A DNA stretch of 64,000 nt from Isoetes taiwanensis (taxonomy: Eukaryota > Streptophyta > Lycopodiopsida > Isoetales > Isoetaceae). The notes below the pieces were generated by a model. That model had not been told where the DNA came from. It saw only the letters and a program-made list of their open reading frames with translations, and made no database searches. Shown here piece by piece: positions 53,651 to 64,000 of this stretch. Where the stretch lies: positions 7,307,889-7,371,888 of the forward strand of contig JAJEKV010000070.1 of the NCBI GenBank assembly GCA_021234155.1. Direction: 5' to 3'. Made by a program: the position numbers and the translations under genes. Within the stretch, counting starts at the first letter, position 1, and every line of letters begins with the position of its first letter.

Positions 53651-53989
53651 TAAGTTCCAGGTATACTCGATGGCACCATATCATGACATGAATTTCTGAC
53701 AACAATTTCTTCTTTTCTCTCTTGCTGCCACGTCACCGTAAATTAATCACTATCAGTACACATATATAATGCAGTTTTATCTTTGTCCCTTTCCAATTCT
53801 GCGCCGCAATCTAATTGCTTATTTACTTGCCACGTTTTTATTTTCTCCTCACAGAACTCGATGCCTGGCTATGGGCGATAACAGGGATCTAGGACCCAGG
53901 ACCCAGATAGCTGTGATGGATCTCAGTGGACTTGAAAGGTGTGGCAATGGCAGAGCCTAGGCATCAGAACAGAGAGTGGAACATGAAAT

Positions 53990-54301
53990 ATATACCTTTC
54001 GCTGACTTTGTTTGGACCCTTCGATCTGGTTAGGCCATTTGTGGCGGTCCAATCTAGGGCTGGATCCAAATCCAGGAATTACGGCATAACATTATAATAT
54101 AGGATAATTAGCTAATTAGACCATAATGACTTAATTAGGTTAATTAGGCCATTATAATCCATAATTATCCCTTTCGGCTTTATTAACATAGCTAATAAAA
54201 CCCATTGTGGTTACCCCTCACTGGGACCATTAAGCCTATCTTGTCCTGGTGACGTGTCATGATACGCATACGTATACCGTATAGATACCTGGAACGTCAC
54301 A
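53990..54301 (-). repeat. 3' LTR (part) of the chromovirus, with polypurine tract at 54302-54313
   Basis: The minus strand reads AGGGGAGGAGAA (polypurine tract) directly followed by TGTGACGTTCCAGG, the TG start of an LTR at 54301. Distinctive AATTAGG/CTAATTA repeats fill 54100-54170. The far edge is not determined, and no matching 5' LTR is seen upstream of gag. Confidence 0.5.
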
Positions 54302-54745
54302 TTCTCCTCCCCTTGGATTAATGCTGTCCTCAGCATTAGAGTTAGTGGAGAGTAAATTATAGCAGAAATAACTCTAATTTATTGAAATAAGAAAGGTTTA
54401 CATACGAAAACAGTAGGACAAGGAGTCCCGTCTCAACAAAAAGAGTAGGAGTTTATTCTGAAAACACATCTCACGACAATTCAAATTCAAAAATACAAGT
54501 TCTTCATCCCTCTGCAGCTGATCAGTACGCTCTACTGGCCTGCAGAAGTGCATGCATTAGTGTTTAAGAATAAGTGAAATAGTGTGGTTGAAGGGACTAC
54601 CCCCTTAAAGAAGAAAAATATGAATGCAAGGGTCCTATCATGTCTCGGGCTTGCATGTCGTCTCGGCGTAAGGAATGGCAATATTCCCATAATGGCCGTA
54701 GACGAACGCGTCCTATCATGAATGCCTATATACCCACTTCCCCAT

Positions 54746-57700
54746 CTAGGATGCATGTAACCCAACCCCTAGAAGAATCCTTGCCGGATTGCACTCATAT
54801 GACCCCTGTCGCACTAACAGACCAGGCTGCTTACCATATGGGTTGGAGATGATGGCGTCTTGGATGGTTCGGCCCTGGCACTCCTTCATAAAGTCCGGGT
54901 AAGTCTTATCCAAATCTGCCTTAAGAACCCATGTTGCGTCCTCTGTGGGTAAGTGTTTCCACTTGACCAAGTATTGCAAAATTTGAGTTCGACGGGTTTG
55001 TTTATAGGCACGATCCAGTAGAGCTTCTAGCACAATCTCCAATTGCTCCTCAGTCATCTCCAGAAGTGTTGGTGTGTCTAGTATCTCTTCTGGATCCGGA
55101 TGATGCTTCTTGAGAAGACTTACGTAGAAGACTTTATGAACCTTTAAATGTGCGGGGAGATCCAAACGGTAGGCCTGCGGTATCCGAAATAGTCCCGCCC
55201 ATCTAGGTGCAAGCTTCTTACAGTTGCCAATTTTAAGCTTGGCTTGCTTCACCTTGATCTTGAGCCAAACCGACTCACCAACCTGGAACTCTCGAGGCGT
55301 ACGGTGGCGGTCTGCTAGACTCTTCTGTCGAGCTCTTGCAGCTAACAAATATGCCCGAACCTCTTCAACTAGGCCTTGCATATCGACAAGCAATTGCTGG
55401 GAAACTTCCACCTTGGAGACTGGATTATGCCACGTGTCTGGGGTAATGCATTGATAGCCATAATTAATCATGAAAGGAGACATCCTGGAAAACTCCTGTT
55501 TAGTGCTGTTGTAGGCAAACTCTACCAAATAAATGTAGTTTGCCCATTGAGATTGTTTATTTCAGACATAATTACGCAGCATATCGTCAATGATGCGATT
55601 GGTACGCTCTGTTTGACCATCCGTCTGCGGGTGATAAGCTGTGCTCATGGCCAACTTAGTCTGAATAGTGCTGAAGAAATCCTTCCAGAACGCACTAACA
55701 AACTTAGGATCCCGATCTGATATAATGGTACGGGGCATCCCATGCAGACGAAAGACTTCCTTGGTGAAAAGCAAAGCAGTATCCAATGCAGTATCGGTGG
55801 TACGACATGGCAAGAAATGTGCCATTTTAGAGAGTTTGTCGACCACTACCATTAAGACATCAAACCCCCTTAAGGTACGTGAAAGCCCCAGGATAAAATC
55901 CATGGTAATAACCTCCCACTTAGCATTGGGTTTAGGGTGGAATACGCAAATACTCTGCCTTTGTTTGCTGACAAGTCTGGCACTGCTTAATGTACCTAGC
56001 AATATGCTTTTTCATGCCTGGCCAGAAGTAGCTGGATTGGATTTTGAAATATGTCTTCATAAACCCCGCATGCCCCGCTATGGGACTGTTATGTGTATCA
56101 TGGAGGATAAGCTTACGAACTCCAGATGTCTCGGGAACACATAATTTGTCCTTGTAATAAAGGAGTTGAGCTTCATTTTTATAATGGCGGAAGGTCTCCC
56201 TCTCCTTATCGGTTATGGTACTTTGCCATATCTCTTGGAATTCTGGATATGTAGGAAGGGTCTGCTGGATCTGTTTCTCAAACTCATTGGAGAGTATGGA
56301 AATAGCATTACAATGCGTGTGAGTGACGAATGGATGCCTGGAAAGGGCATCAGCAACCACATTATGCTTGCCTGGTTTATAAATGACCTCAAAGTCATAT
56401 TCCTCCAGGAATTCCATCCACTGTCTTTGTCTCAAATTGAGATGGGGTTGCGTAAAGATGTATTAGAGGCTTTGATGATCAGTATCCAACTGGAATCGCC
56501 ATCCAAGCAGATAATGTCGCCAAATACGCAAGGCACGCACAATGGCTAGTAATTCCTGGTCGAGCGTGGGATATCGCTGCTCGGCATCATTCATCTTTCG
56601 GGAGTCATAAGCAATTACCCGACCCTCTTGCATTAAAACACTGCATGTAGCTATTTTACTAGCATCTGTGGCAACCCACTTATCCTTCTGAGGATCTGGC
56701 ATTGTAAGCACAGGAGCTGTTGTCAACGCATCCTTTAGGGCTTGAAAGCCGGTCTGTACCTTGTCTTTCCAATGGGCCATCCAATCTTTAACCTTATCAT
56801 GTTTGGTCAGATCAGTTAGAGGTGCAACGAGCTTGGCAAAGTCCTTGACAAACTTACGGTAATATCTGGCCAAGCCTAAAAAACTGCGAACCTCAGACAC
56901 ATTGGTTGGAATGGGCCATTCTTTAACTGCCTCTATTTTAGCTGGGTCGGTGGCTATTCCTTCTGCAGATACAATATGACCCAGATAATCCACCTTGGTG
57001 GTGGCAAAGCGACACTTAGAGAACTTGGCATACAATTGGTGTCGCCGCAATTTCTGCAATGCCAAGCGAAGATGCTTTTCATGATCCTCCAAAGTCCTAC
57101 GGTATATGAGGATATCATCAAAGAATATTATGACAAAATCGTCAAGGTATTCACGGAAGACATCATTCATAAGCCGCATGAAAGTAGCTGGAGCATTAGT
57201 GAGGCCAAATGGCATGACTGTAAATTCGTAATGGCCATAGCGAGTCCGAAAGGGACTTATGGATGTCATCCTCTTTGATTCTTATCTGGTGATATCCGGA
57301 TCGAAGATCAATCTTTGTGAAATACCTAGCCCCTTGCAACTGATCCATAAGATCATCGGCCTGCGGTAAGGCATACCGATTCTTAATAGTATGCTTATTT
57401 AGTTGCCGGTAATCAATGCACATCCTCGTGGTGCCATCTTTCTTCTTAACAAAGAGTATTGGGGATCCAAAGGGTGAAACACTAGGCCTGATGAAGCCTA
57501 ACTTGAGGAGTTCCTGTAACTGCTTCTTAAGCTCGGTTAATTCAGGAAGACTCATCCTATATGGGGCCTTACTGGTAGGCTTGGTGCCTGGTTCCAAAGT
57601 AATTTCACACTCTACCCCTCTGAAAGGTGGTAGCCGATGGATTTCATCAGGAAAAAGATCATGGTACTCCCGAAGAATCATGGCTATTGCTGGAGGCAAG

Positions 57701-58722
57701 GCATCAAGGACTTCATCCTGTTTGGACTTAGCTTCCACGGGTTGGATCATGCCCGTGATCTGTGACTTCTGAGAGCCCTATGCAATTGGCATAAGGAATT
57801 ATATTGCATGATAGGGTTAACCGGCTTACCTGCTATAGTAACTCTGGCTCCATTGGCCGCAGTGAAGGTGACTTCCCGTTTCTCACAGTCAATGTTGGCC
57901 TTGGCAGCAGCCAAAAATTCCATGCCCACTATGAGATCATATCGGCCAATATCCATTATCTCGGCCCCTAGAGCAATAGGTATCCCTGGCAGCTGAATAT
58001 CCAAATTGATCCGACGACCACGGGTGTGGCGTATGGCACCACTTGCCAACGTAACTGGACGTGGCTTAGACTTCAAAAGGATAATATGTAAGGCTTCTGC
58101 TATTCTAGGAGATGCAAAGTTATGTGTACTACCCGTATCCATAAGAATGACAAGGTTTACAATCTACTTGACCAACCGTAGAAATAACAGAGGGCTGGTG
58201 GTTGGCTTGGCCTGTTTCAATGGCAGCAAATATATGAGACTCACCTGTTATATAGTCAGGCGCATCATCCTCCACTGCATTCTCTGGGTCTTCCCAATCC
58301 ATATCTGCTAGAGCAGCCTGCACTGTCTGGATAATGTAAGAGCATTCCTGCATGTGGTGCCCCGGGCGGAAACACCGATAACAGGCCCTCTCCTTACGTA
58401 ACTGTTCACGCTGCTCTCGGGGAATAGTTTGAAGAATATCCCTGAAAGCTCTTGCAGTACCAGTGGCTTTCTCCGGCATGTTGAAGGAGACCTTCTTATC
58501 TGTCTTCTGATACCCCATAGAGGCAGGAGGCCCTGGGCTGGGTGAGCGCCCTCTGTAAGGTGTGTACCCCTTGTTCTGCGTGAACGAAGAGGGTCGTGAC
58601 GGTTGGTACTTCGAGGTGTCTTCTTCTAGGCTGAGTGCCTTTGCCTCTGGGTGAAAGCATGTTGTAGTGGAACACCCTGGGTGTCCCCCCTGTCCTCCTA
58701 AAAATGTGGTGGGAGATATCAA
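54746..58722 (-). mobile_element. Ty3/gypsy chromovirus, frameshifted, 5' incomplete
   Basis: Reverse-strand domains in order: gag C-terminus with zinc knuckle CYRCFRPGHHMQEC (58360-58400); protease MDTGSTHNFASPRIAE (58142); reverse transcriptase [20 protein letters not shown], then FFDDILIYR in place of Y-x-DD; RNase [16 protein letters not shown]2C2 integrase HDTHNSPIAGHAGF...CQTCQQ; integrase core VITMDFILGL, IISDRDPKFVSAFWK and AYHPQTDGQTERTNR (D, D, E present); and a C-terminal chromodomain (QILQYLVKWKHLPTEDATW at about 54970-54930). Frame breaks lie near 58140, 57760, 57240, 56460, 55970 and 55560. The chromodomain places it among chromoviruses, which target heterochromatin. Inactive as read. 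Confidence 0.85.
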
Positions 58723-58739
58723 ATTTGTGGTGCGATTTT

Positions 58740-59690
58740 AAATGTTTATTTGGCGCCTAGTGCATGTACTGCCCGGATTCAATCATTTCCTGAACTGCAA
58801 CAACCCGATTCCTACGCCACCCCGCCCCATTCCATCCCATTCCAATCTCCACCGAACCGATTTCTAAACCCACGACCCACCCGCCTTTCCGAAGCTTACC
58901 GGCTATGGCGCTTTAATCGGTTGTGGATCAATCCGGTTCATATCTTCAATCATTTAATTTGGAAGCAAATCGCCACGGGTAAGAGAAAGAGAACCTCGAA
59001 CAAGAACGGGATCATAAAAGGCGTAAAGGAAAAGACAAAGGGAAGCTAAAGAAGAATTAGCAAAAATTGCAACAAAGAGGGAGGATCCACGAGCGGCCTC
59101 TACCAAAGGCCGGATGGTATTAAAATTGTTATCTTCATTTCATAGCACCACTAAAGGCTTGTCTAACAAATGATAAGAAAGAGGTTTTACTAGATTATCT
59201 CCAGGATGACACAATGGATGGATTGACTTGGCGAAAGAGCGAAAAGATTTGCAAGCCAAGAGCATTGTGGTCAGCAACCTCAGGGCTTCCATTCAACTTG
59301 TGAAGAAGTCTAACAGCAATGACAGTTTAGCAGCCAAGAGTAGTTGCCTTGCTATGGCCGTAAGAGGAAGCATTAATACCGAAAGTGCTAATCCCGCCGG
59401 TTTCGGGGTTTTGGTAAAACTTCCGGGTGTTCATCCTAGGAATCTTACCAAAGCAAATTGAAGAGGGAAGAGATAGATTGCAAAGGGGGAAATGGGTTTT
59501 GTACAAAAGAGTTAGAAGAGCGGATGCAATTCCCAATTCTCGGTCATAGAACTTGTGCAACAATTTTGGACCTAAAACATGAGGGTCTCTCCAAATGCAA
59601 AGGATGTTAAGTTCAAGATTGGAGCGAAATGTAAGAGAGGATCATGCCACTCACTATCTGGAAGAATCACAGGTTATTTCATTTCTTCAT
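58740..59690. other. Unassigned region after the chromovirus
   Basis: A K/R-rich plus frame at 58980-59047 (GKRKRTSNKNGIIKGVKEKT) and an ORF at 59228-59461 (SIVVSNLRASIQLVKKSNSN) are present, but no domain or splice structure that I recognise. The chromovirus 5' LTR is not found here. Confidence 0.3.
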
Positions 59691-59799
59691 CTTCACCACA
59701 TTTTTTATTGTTAATGTGGTATGTGGTTAGTGATTGCTTGTGATATGTGGTTGCTGTGGTTAGTGATTGCTTGTGGTGTGTGGTGCCTATTAATCTTTG

Positions 59800-60200
59800 T
59801 GATATATGATATGTCTTTGCCTAGTGTGGTGAGGCACGTGGTGTGAAATAAATGGTGTCAATATATGCTTTGTGGTGCCTAGTGTGGTGAATAACATGGT
59901 GTAAAATACATCTTTGTAATATATGCTATGTGGTGCCTTGTGTGGTGAAAAATATGGTGTAAAATAAATGCTCTAAATATACGCTTTGTGGTGCCTAGTG
60001 TGGTGAATAACATGGTGTAAAATAAATCTTTGTAATATATGCTATGTGGTCCCTAGTGTGGTGAATAACATGGTGTGGTGTCTAGTGTGGTGCCTAGTGT
60101 GGTGCCTAGTGTGGTTAAAAATATGGTGTAAAATAAATCTTTGTAATATATTCTATGTGGTGCCTAGTGTGGTGAATAACGAGGTGTCGATGAATGTACG
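59800..60200 (+). repeat. 58 bp tandem repeat (about six units)
   Basis: Unit TATGCT(A/T)TGTGGTGCCTAG, TGTGGTGAATAACATGG, TGTAAAATAAATCTTTGTAA. The complete unit counts 58 bp; one copy is expanded by three extra GTGGTGCCTA hexadecamer-like steps at 60075-60110. A looser GTGGTTAGTGATTGCTTGTG duplication precedes it at 59725-59780. Confidence 0.85.
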
Positions 60201-61460
60201 TAATATATGCTATGTTTAATAGAAATCTCCTTTGTTTAATTGTGAGGGTGAAAGTGACACTGAGAAAAATTACATTAAGGATGGATGAGAATGGGGACAG
60301 AATCATTGGAAATCTGTCACATCAAATGCAAGGTCAATTATTCAAAAGTCGGGCATGCGAGGAAGCATTGGGGAAAACCATAAATCTAGTTTTGCATGCG
60401 GACATTGGCTTATCACAATCCGCTATGGCGGAAGAAAACGAGAAGGAGGACACGAGCACAAACAATTTCACCCGGTTCAAATGCGTTCAAGATCTCGGTA
60501 GGACCTATAATCGGAGCAAATAAAACCAGAACGTGAGGCGGATATTAGAGGAGCGGAGGACCCATGAATTCGAGGTATTCTAGGCTTAAAACATAGGTTA
60601 ATTCCTCGATGGGCTTAAAGAATTAGAAGCCAAGGCGTTGATAGGCGGTTGCCTTTCTTTGTAGTAGATGTTGTTTTTACGGATGATGTTGTTTACATCT
60701 GATCGGGGAGACTTAATGAGCCGGTGCGGCGGGTGGTTCAGGGGTGGTGTATGATTCGAGGATGAGTTCTCGGCTCTCCCAGCTTGAGGAAGGGGATATG
60801 TTCATCCAACTAAAGCGGTGAAATGATCCATGCTTCAGCCATTAAAAAGTGCTTTCGCCAGGCCGGATGCATGGAGACACAACAACGAGACAATACTTTA
60901 TGAATCAGATCATAAGTGGGAGCGAAACGAGAAGCTCATGTTTTAGTGTTTGGATTACACCAACTATTCAGCGAAAACACTTGATGAAGTCTTGAACATT
61001 ACTTGGAAGAAGAAGAGTTACGATCTCACAATGCGGGATCTCGATTGAGGCCCATAGAATCGTATGTCATCTCTAATGCATTTTGATAATACTAGAAGCT
61101 CGGGGTTATAGTTTTCCCTCGATTTTTCGCATACTTCATTTCATAAGAAGTATGAACTATTCTACCGGTATGGTAGATTTCCATATGTATTTTTCTCCCT
61201 TTGAAATATAAAACAACGTTTGCATCACCACGACTTCACCCAGGTTTTCACCACGGCTTTCACCACATGATTTCACCATAATCGGCCGGGGCATTGACCA
61301 TTTTTGACCCGATTCATTTAAAATGGAATGGCTCTCGATTCCTCGATAGTATCTTGACCGATTTTGGTGACAACAATATATGGATCCCAAATTAGGTCCC
61401 CGAATTGATATGAAAGTATTAGGAAAATCCACTTCATTGTGGTGGGTCACCGTATAGATA
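60201..61460. other. Unassigned region, one uncertain ORF (60194-60523)
   Basis: The plus ORF (109 codons; MDENGDRIIGNLSHQMQGQL, ENEKEDTSTNNFTRFKCVQD) has no motif I know. The rest (60600-61460) shows no gene or repeat, except a TTTCACCA(C/T) duplication near 61250. Confidence 0.3.
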
Positions 61461-61474
61461 CTTCAGAATTAGAA

Positions 61475-61690
61475 ATTTACACAAGGTTCAAAAAGGCACA
61501 AGGCCATCATATATTCAAAAAGGCACTAAGGCCATCATATATTACAAAGAGGCACTAAGGCACGTATCACAAGGGTGAGTTCATTAAGGGGTGAGATCAA
61601 ATGAAGGCACTAAGGCCTATATACCATCCGTTTTTCAAAAAAAATACAAAGGCACAAAAGGCCACGTAGACTAATTTGATCAAAAAAAAA
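61475..61690 (+). repeat. GGCACTAAGGCC short repeats
   Basis: About six imperfect copies of AAAAAGGCAC(T)AAGGCCATCA(T)ATAT, spaced 30-45 bp and ending in an A15 run near 61682. Confidence 0.7.
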
Positions 61691-61836
61691 AAAAAAAGGT
61701 GGTACAAATGGGACTTCAAGCTTCCAGAAGAAAAAGTGAAGAAAATTAGTTTAGAATACATAAAAGAAAGCAAAAATTTAATGCATGCATGCTACTTACT
61801 GTGAGAAAATTTTGGAGTTCCCAAAAACTTCATGTT

Positions 61837-61990
61837 CTTCTTAAGTCTTCTACCTCTTCTTCTTCTTCTTCTTCTTGGTCCGGTCTTAGCTCGATTCGTT
61901 TATCGTAATCTTGGGAATCAAATTGATCATCGGAAGAAGCTTCATCGGAGGAATCGAAATTAGAGGAGGATTCCACCTCTTAAAGTCTCA
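61837..61990 (-). CDS. Acidic ORF fragment over a (TTC)n microsatellite
   Basis: The minus strand reads EVESSSNFDSSDEASSDDQF then a Glu-7 run over (TTC)n at 61852-61875 and stops. The Ser/Asp/Glu-rich composition is like the acidic ORF at 25.5 kb. Upstream start not found; function unknown. It may be purely low-complexity sequence. Confidence 0.2.
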
Positions 61991-62450
61991 AAGATCTTCT
62001 TGAGCTTTCGGAAGAGGTGGAATCAGGCTTCGGCTCTCGGCACCGGGCTCTCGGGTTCGGGCTCCAAAGAAATGGTAATTTGGCCAAGATCCTATTTCAT
62101 AACTGGCCATCACCCATTGCCAAAGGAATTGAAAGCGCTTTCAGGCTTAGGGGAGGGGAGAGCGCAGAGCGAGAGGGAGAGGGAGAGGGAGAGTCGAGGG
62201 AGAGGCAGCGGCGGCCGCCGACATTCATTGGAAGGAATTGACGATGCTTCTCCTTCCACGACCATAGCCTATAAAGGTTTGGCGTGAAATTAATTTAAGA
62301 GGCTACTGATTTTAGGATTTCGTACCATTAGCATCTTTATTCCTAAAGATTTTTTTTTTTTTTTTGATTGAAGGTTTATTCCTAAAGATTTAGTAGGCAA
62401 CTAATAATAACCTCGAAAGGACCATTATTTTATTTTATTTTCATGAATAG

Positions 62451-62995
62451 CTCCAACATGCCACCTACGATGCACCACATGATTCACCACATGATTCACC
62501 AAATGCACCACATGATTCACCACATGCACCATTTGCATCACCAAACATGTTGGTCAATGGTTGTCAAACATGTAACAAAGGTCATGTAAAGGCTCAAGCA
62601 TGCCAAGGTGGCTCAAACATGCAACGAAGCTCCAACATGCCACCTACGATGCACCACATGATTCACCACATGATTCACCAAATGCACCTCATGATTCACC
62701 ACATGCACCATTTGCATCACCAAACATGTTGGTCAATGAAAGTCAAACATGCCACGTAAGCTCCAACATGCCACCAACGATGCACCACATGATTCACCAC
62801 ATGATTCATCAAATGCACCTCATGATTCACCACATGCACCATTTGCATCACCAAACATGTTGGTCAATGAAAGTCAAACATGCCACGTAAGCTCCAACAT
62901 GCCACCTACGATTCACCACATGATTCACCACATGGTTCACCAAATGCACCACATGATTCACCACATGCACCATTTGCATCACCACATCTATCACG
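62451..62995 (+). repeat. 131 bp tandem repeat built from CACCACATGATT and a 19-mer related to the MULE minisatellite
   Basis: Copies start at AGCTCCAACATGCCACC at about 62451, 62628, 62758 and 62890; the last two are 131-132 bp apart. Each holds CACCACATGATT tetramers and an ACATGTTGGTCAATG segment. Between copies 1 and 2 lies GCCAAGGTGGCTCAAACATGC, the reverse complement of the unit in the 34.9-36.6 kb array. Confidence 0.85.
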
Positions 62996-62999
62996 ACAT

Positions 63000-64000
63000 G
63001 TAACACTACATTGTCATGAATCTTTGAATACATCAATTTCTTTCCGGAGATTTGAACTCCAGAGTGTTGCTCGGTCACAAGAAAAAAGTCTATTGTATAC
63101 AATAGTATACAACAATGTACATTAGAGTGTCAATGAAAGAATAGGTTACAAGAATAACCTCTTTGGTTACAATAATACAAACATGTGATTACAAGTAAAG
63201 ATCTATTGATCTGTCAACCTCGACTTCATTACTACAAAGAATCAGGTTTCACAACATCAATCATCATTCTCATGCGATGTCCAATGATTTCGCAACTAGA
63301 AATTGGTACACCCTGCAACAAACATATCAGGCCTCACATTGGATGAGTAATACCTTCAAATTTACTGAACTCACCTTGCATTGGGATAGTATGTCCAAGT
63401 CTCGCGACATTGCAGCCACAACTTTCTTTACAAAGACACATATAGCGGGGACCACACGACCAAGAATCGACCGAGTGGGGAACTTGTAATTTTCTTGTGG
63501 CGCAGACTTTATGGTGCTTGGGAATTTTGTGTTTGCATCCTCAACAAAACTCATGACAGTGCCCTGAGCCCTTGTACATTTCTAGGTGTCAAAATGGTAC
63601 ACACTGGCCGACATTTAACCGGGTGACCTCCAAGACCTACAATGACATACACCGCCCCCAAAGCCGATAATATCTCGGGTAATGGTACATTCAAATTGCA
63701 AGTTGAGGGTGCAACAGTTTGTCCTTTGAAGCAAGCTCGCTCGACAAGAATGTGTAAATGAGCGGATCCATGAAATGGAACCTCTGTTCCATGTCATGCT
63801 TGATCAGAAATTGGTGCATACACCGCCAAAGTCCAAGGTCCGGTAAAACAAGATGATTTAAGAAACAAACGTAAGACTTCAAATCTGAGTTGTTTATATT
63901 AAATTACTAACCACATGAAGAAATGGACTATCGTCACTTTGAACCAATCCCTACTTTTCTCCAATATTACGATTGCCTCTTGATCAAGCACAAGAGGCTC
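63000..64000 (-). other. Unassigned; possible reverse-strand exons
   Basis: Minus-strand segments at 64000-63915 (LVLDQEAIVILEKSRDWFKV), 63882-63691 (LGLWRCMHQFLIKHDMEQRF, FMDPLIYTFLSSELASKDK) and 63554-63327 (FVEDANTKFPSTIKS...VPAICVFVKKVVAAMS) look like pieces of one protein in several frames, open to the window end. The spacing suggests introns, but I cannot identify the family. Confidence 0.25.

Noticed and set aside
62547-63003. His/Met-rich ORFs (IHHMIHQMHLM)
   Set aside because: Direct translation of CACCACATGATT tandem repeats; metal-binding appearance is coincidental.

Overview
The window looks like nuclear DNA of a land plant in a repeat-rich, gene-poor region. The evidence is GT-AG introns, plant-type families (TKL-like kinase, TIP aquaporin first exon, RING-H2/ATL fragment, pepsin-like aspartic protease fragment), and plant transposon classes: a Copia element with a tRNA-iMet primer site, a chromodomain Ty3/gypsy element, and a Mutator-like element carrying a ULP1 protease. 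The kinase architecture and TE style suggest a non-seed plant (bryophyte, lycophyte or fern), but that is inference. No prokaryotic or organellar gene organisation is seen.

Layout. 1-2234: a kinase open at its 5' end, with an unusual C-terminal domain. 3.8-5.0 kb: a LINE 3' end in reverse and a CACTA-like terminus. 8460-18230: two tandem copies of a 4.9 kb segment, largely made of a helically phased GATTC satellite. 18.3-24.2 kb: a FCP1-like phosphatase relic, then a reverse-strand multi-exon gene with a ParB/Srx-like segment and a possible DNA-methyltransferase-like segment. A promoter region with three exact-period 54 bp repeats separates it from a forward exon resembling En/Spm-associated proteins. 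24.5-25.2 kb: foldback and direct repeats. 26.4-29.3 kb: a decayed DDE-type transposase. 29.67-29.9 kb: a tRNA-derived SINE.

33214-45788 is the best delimited mobile element: about 12.6 kb with matching inverted ends. It holds a MULE transposase (DDE residues plus SWIM finger), a ULP1/C48 cysteine protease with its catalytic His, Asp, Gln and Cys visible, a C2H2 zinc-finger ORF, a two-exon gene with its own TATA box, a roughly 92-copy 19 bp minisatellite and several palindromic GC-rich repeat blocks. After it come broken host-gene fragments (TIP exon 1, aspartic protease, RING-H2). Then come a Copia gag-integrase fragment (51.3-53.1 kb), a chromovirus with several frameshifts (54.0-58.7 kb), and tandem-repeat-rich sequence up to the window end, where a minisatellite related to the MULE 19-mer reappears in inverted orientation.

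Most reading frames outside the kinase carry frameshifts or stops. Part is real decay. However, several differences between the two 4.9 kb copies fall at CG/CTG/CAG sites, so some breaks may be base-calling or assembly errors at methylated sites. Exon limits given are readings by eye.
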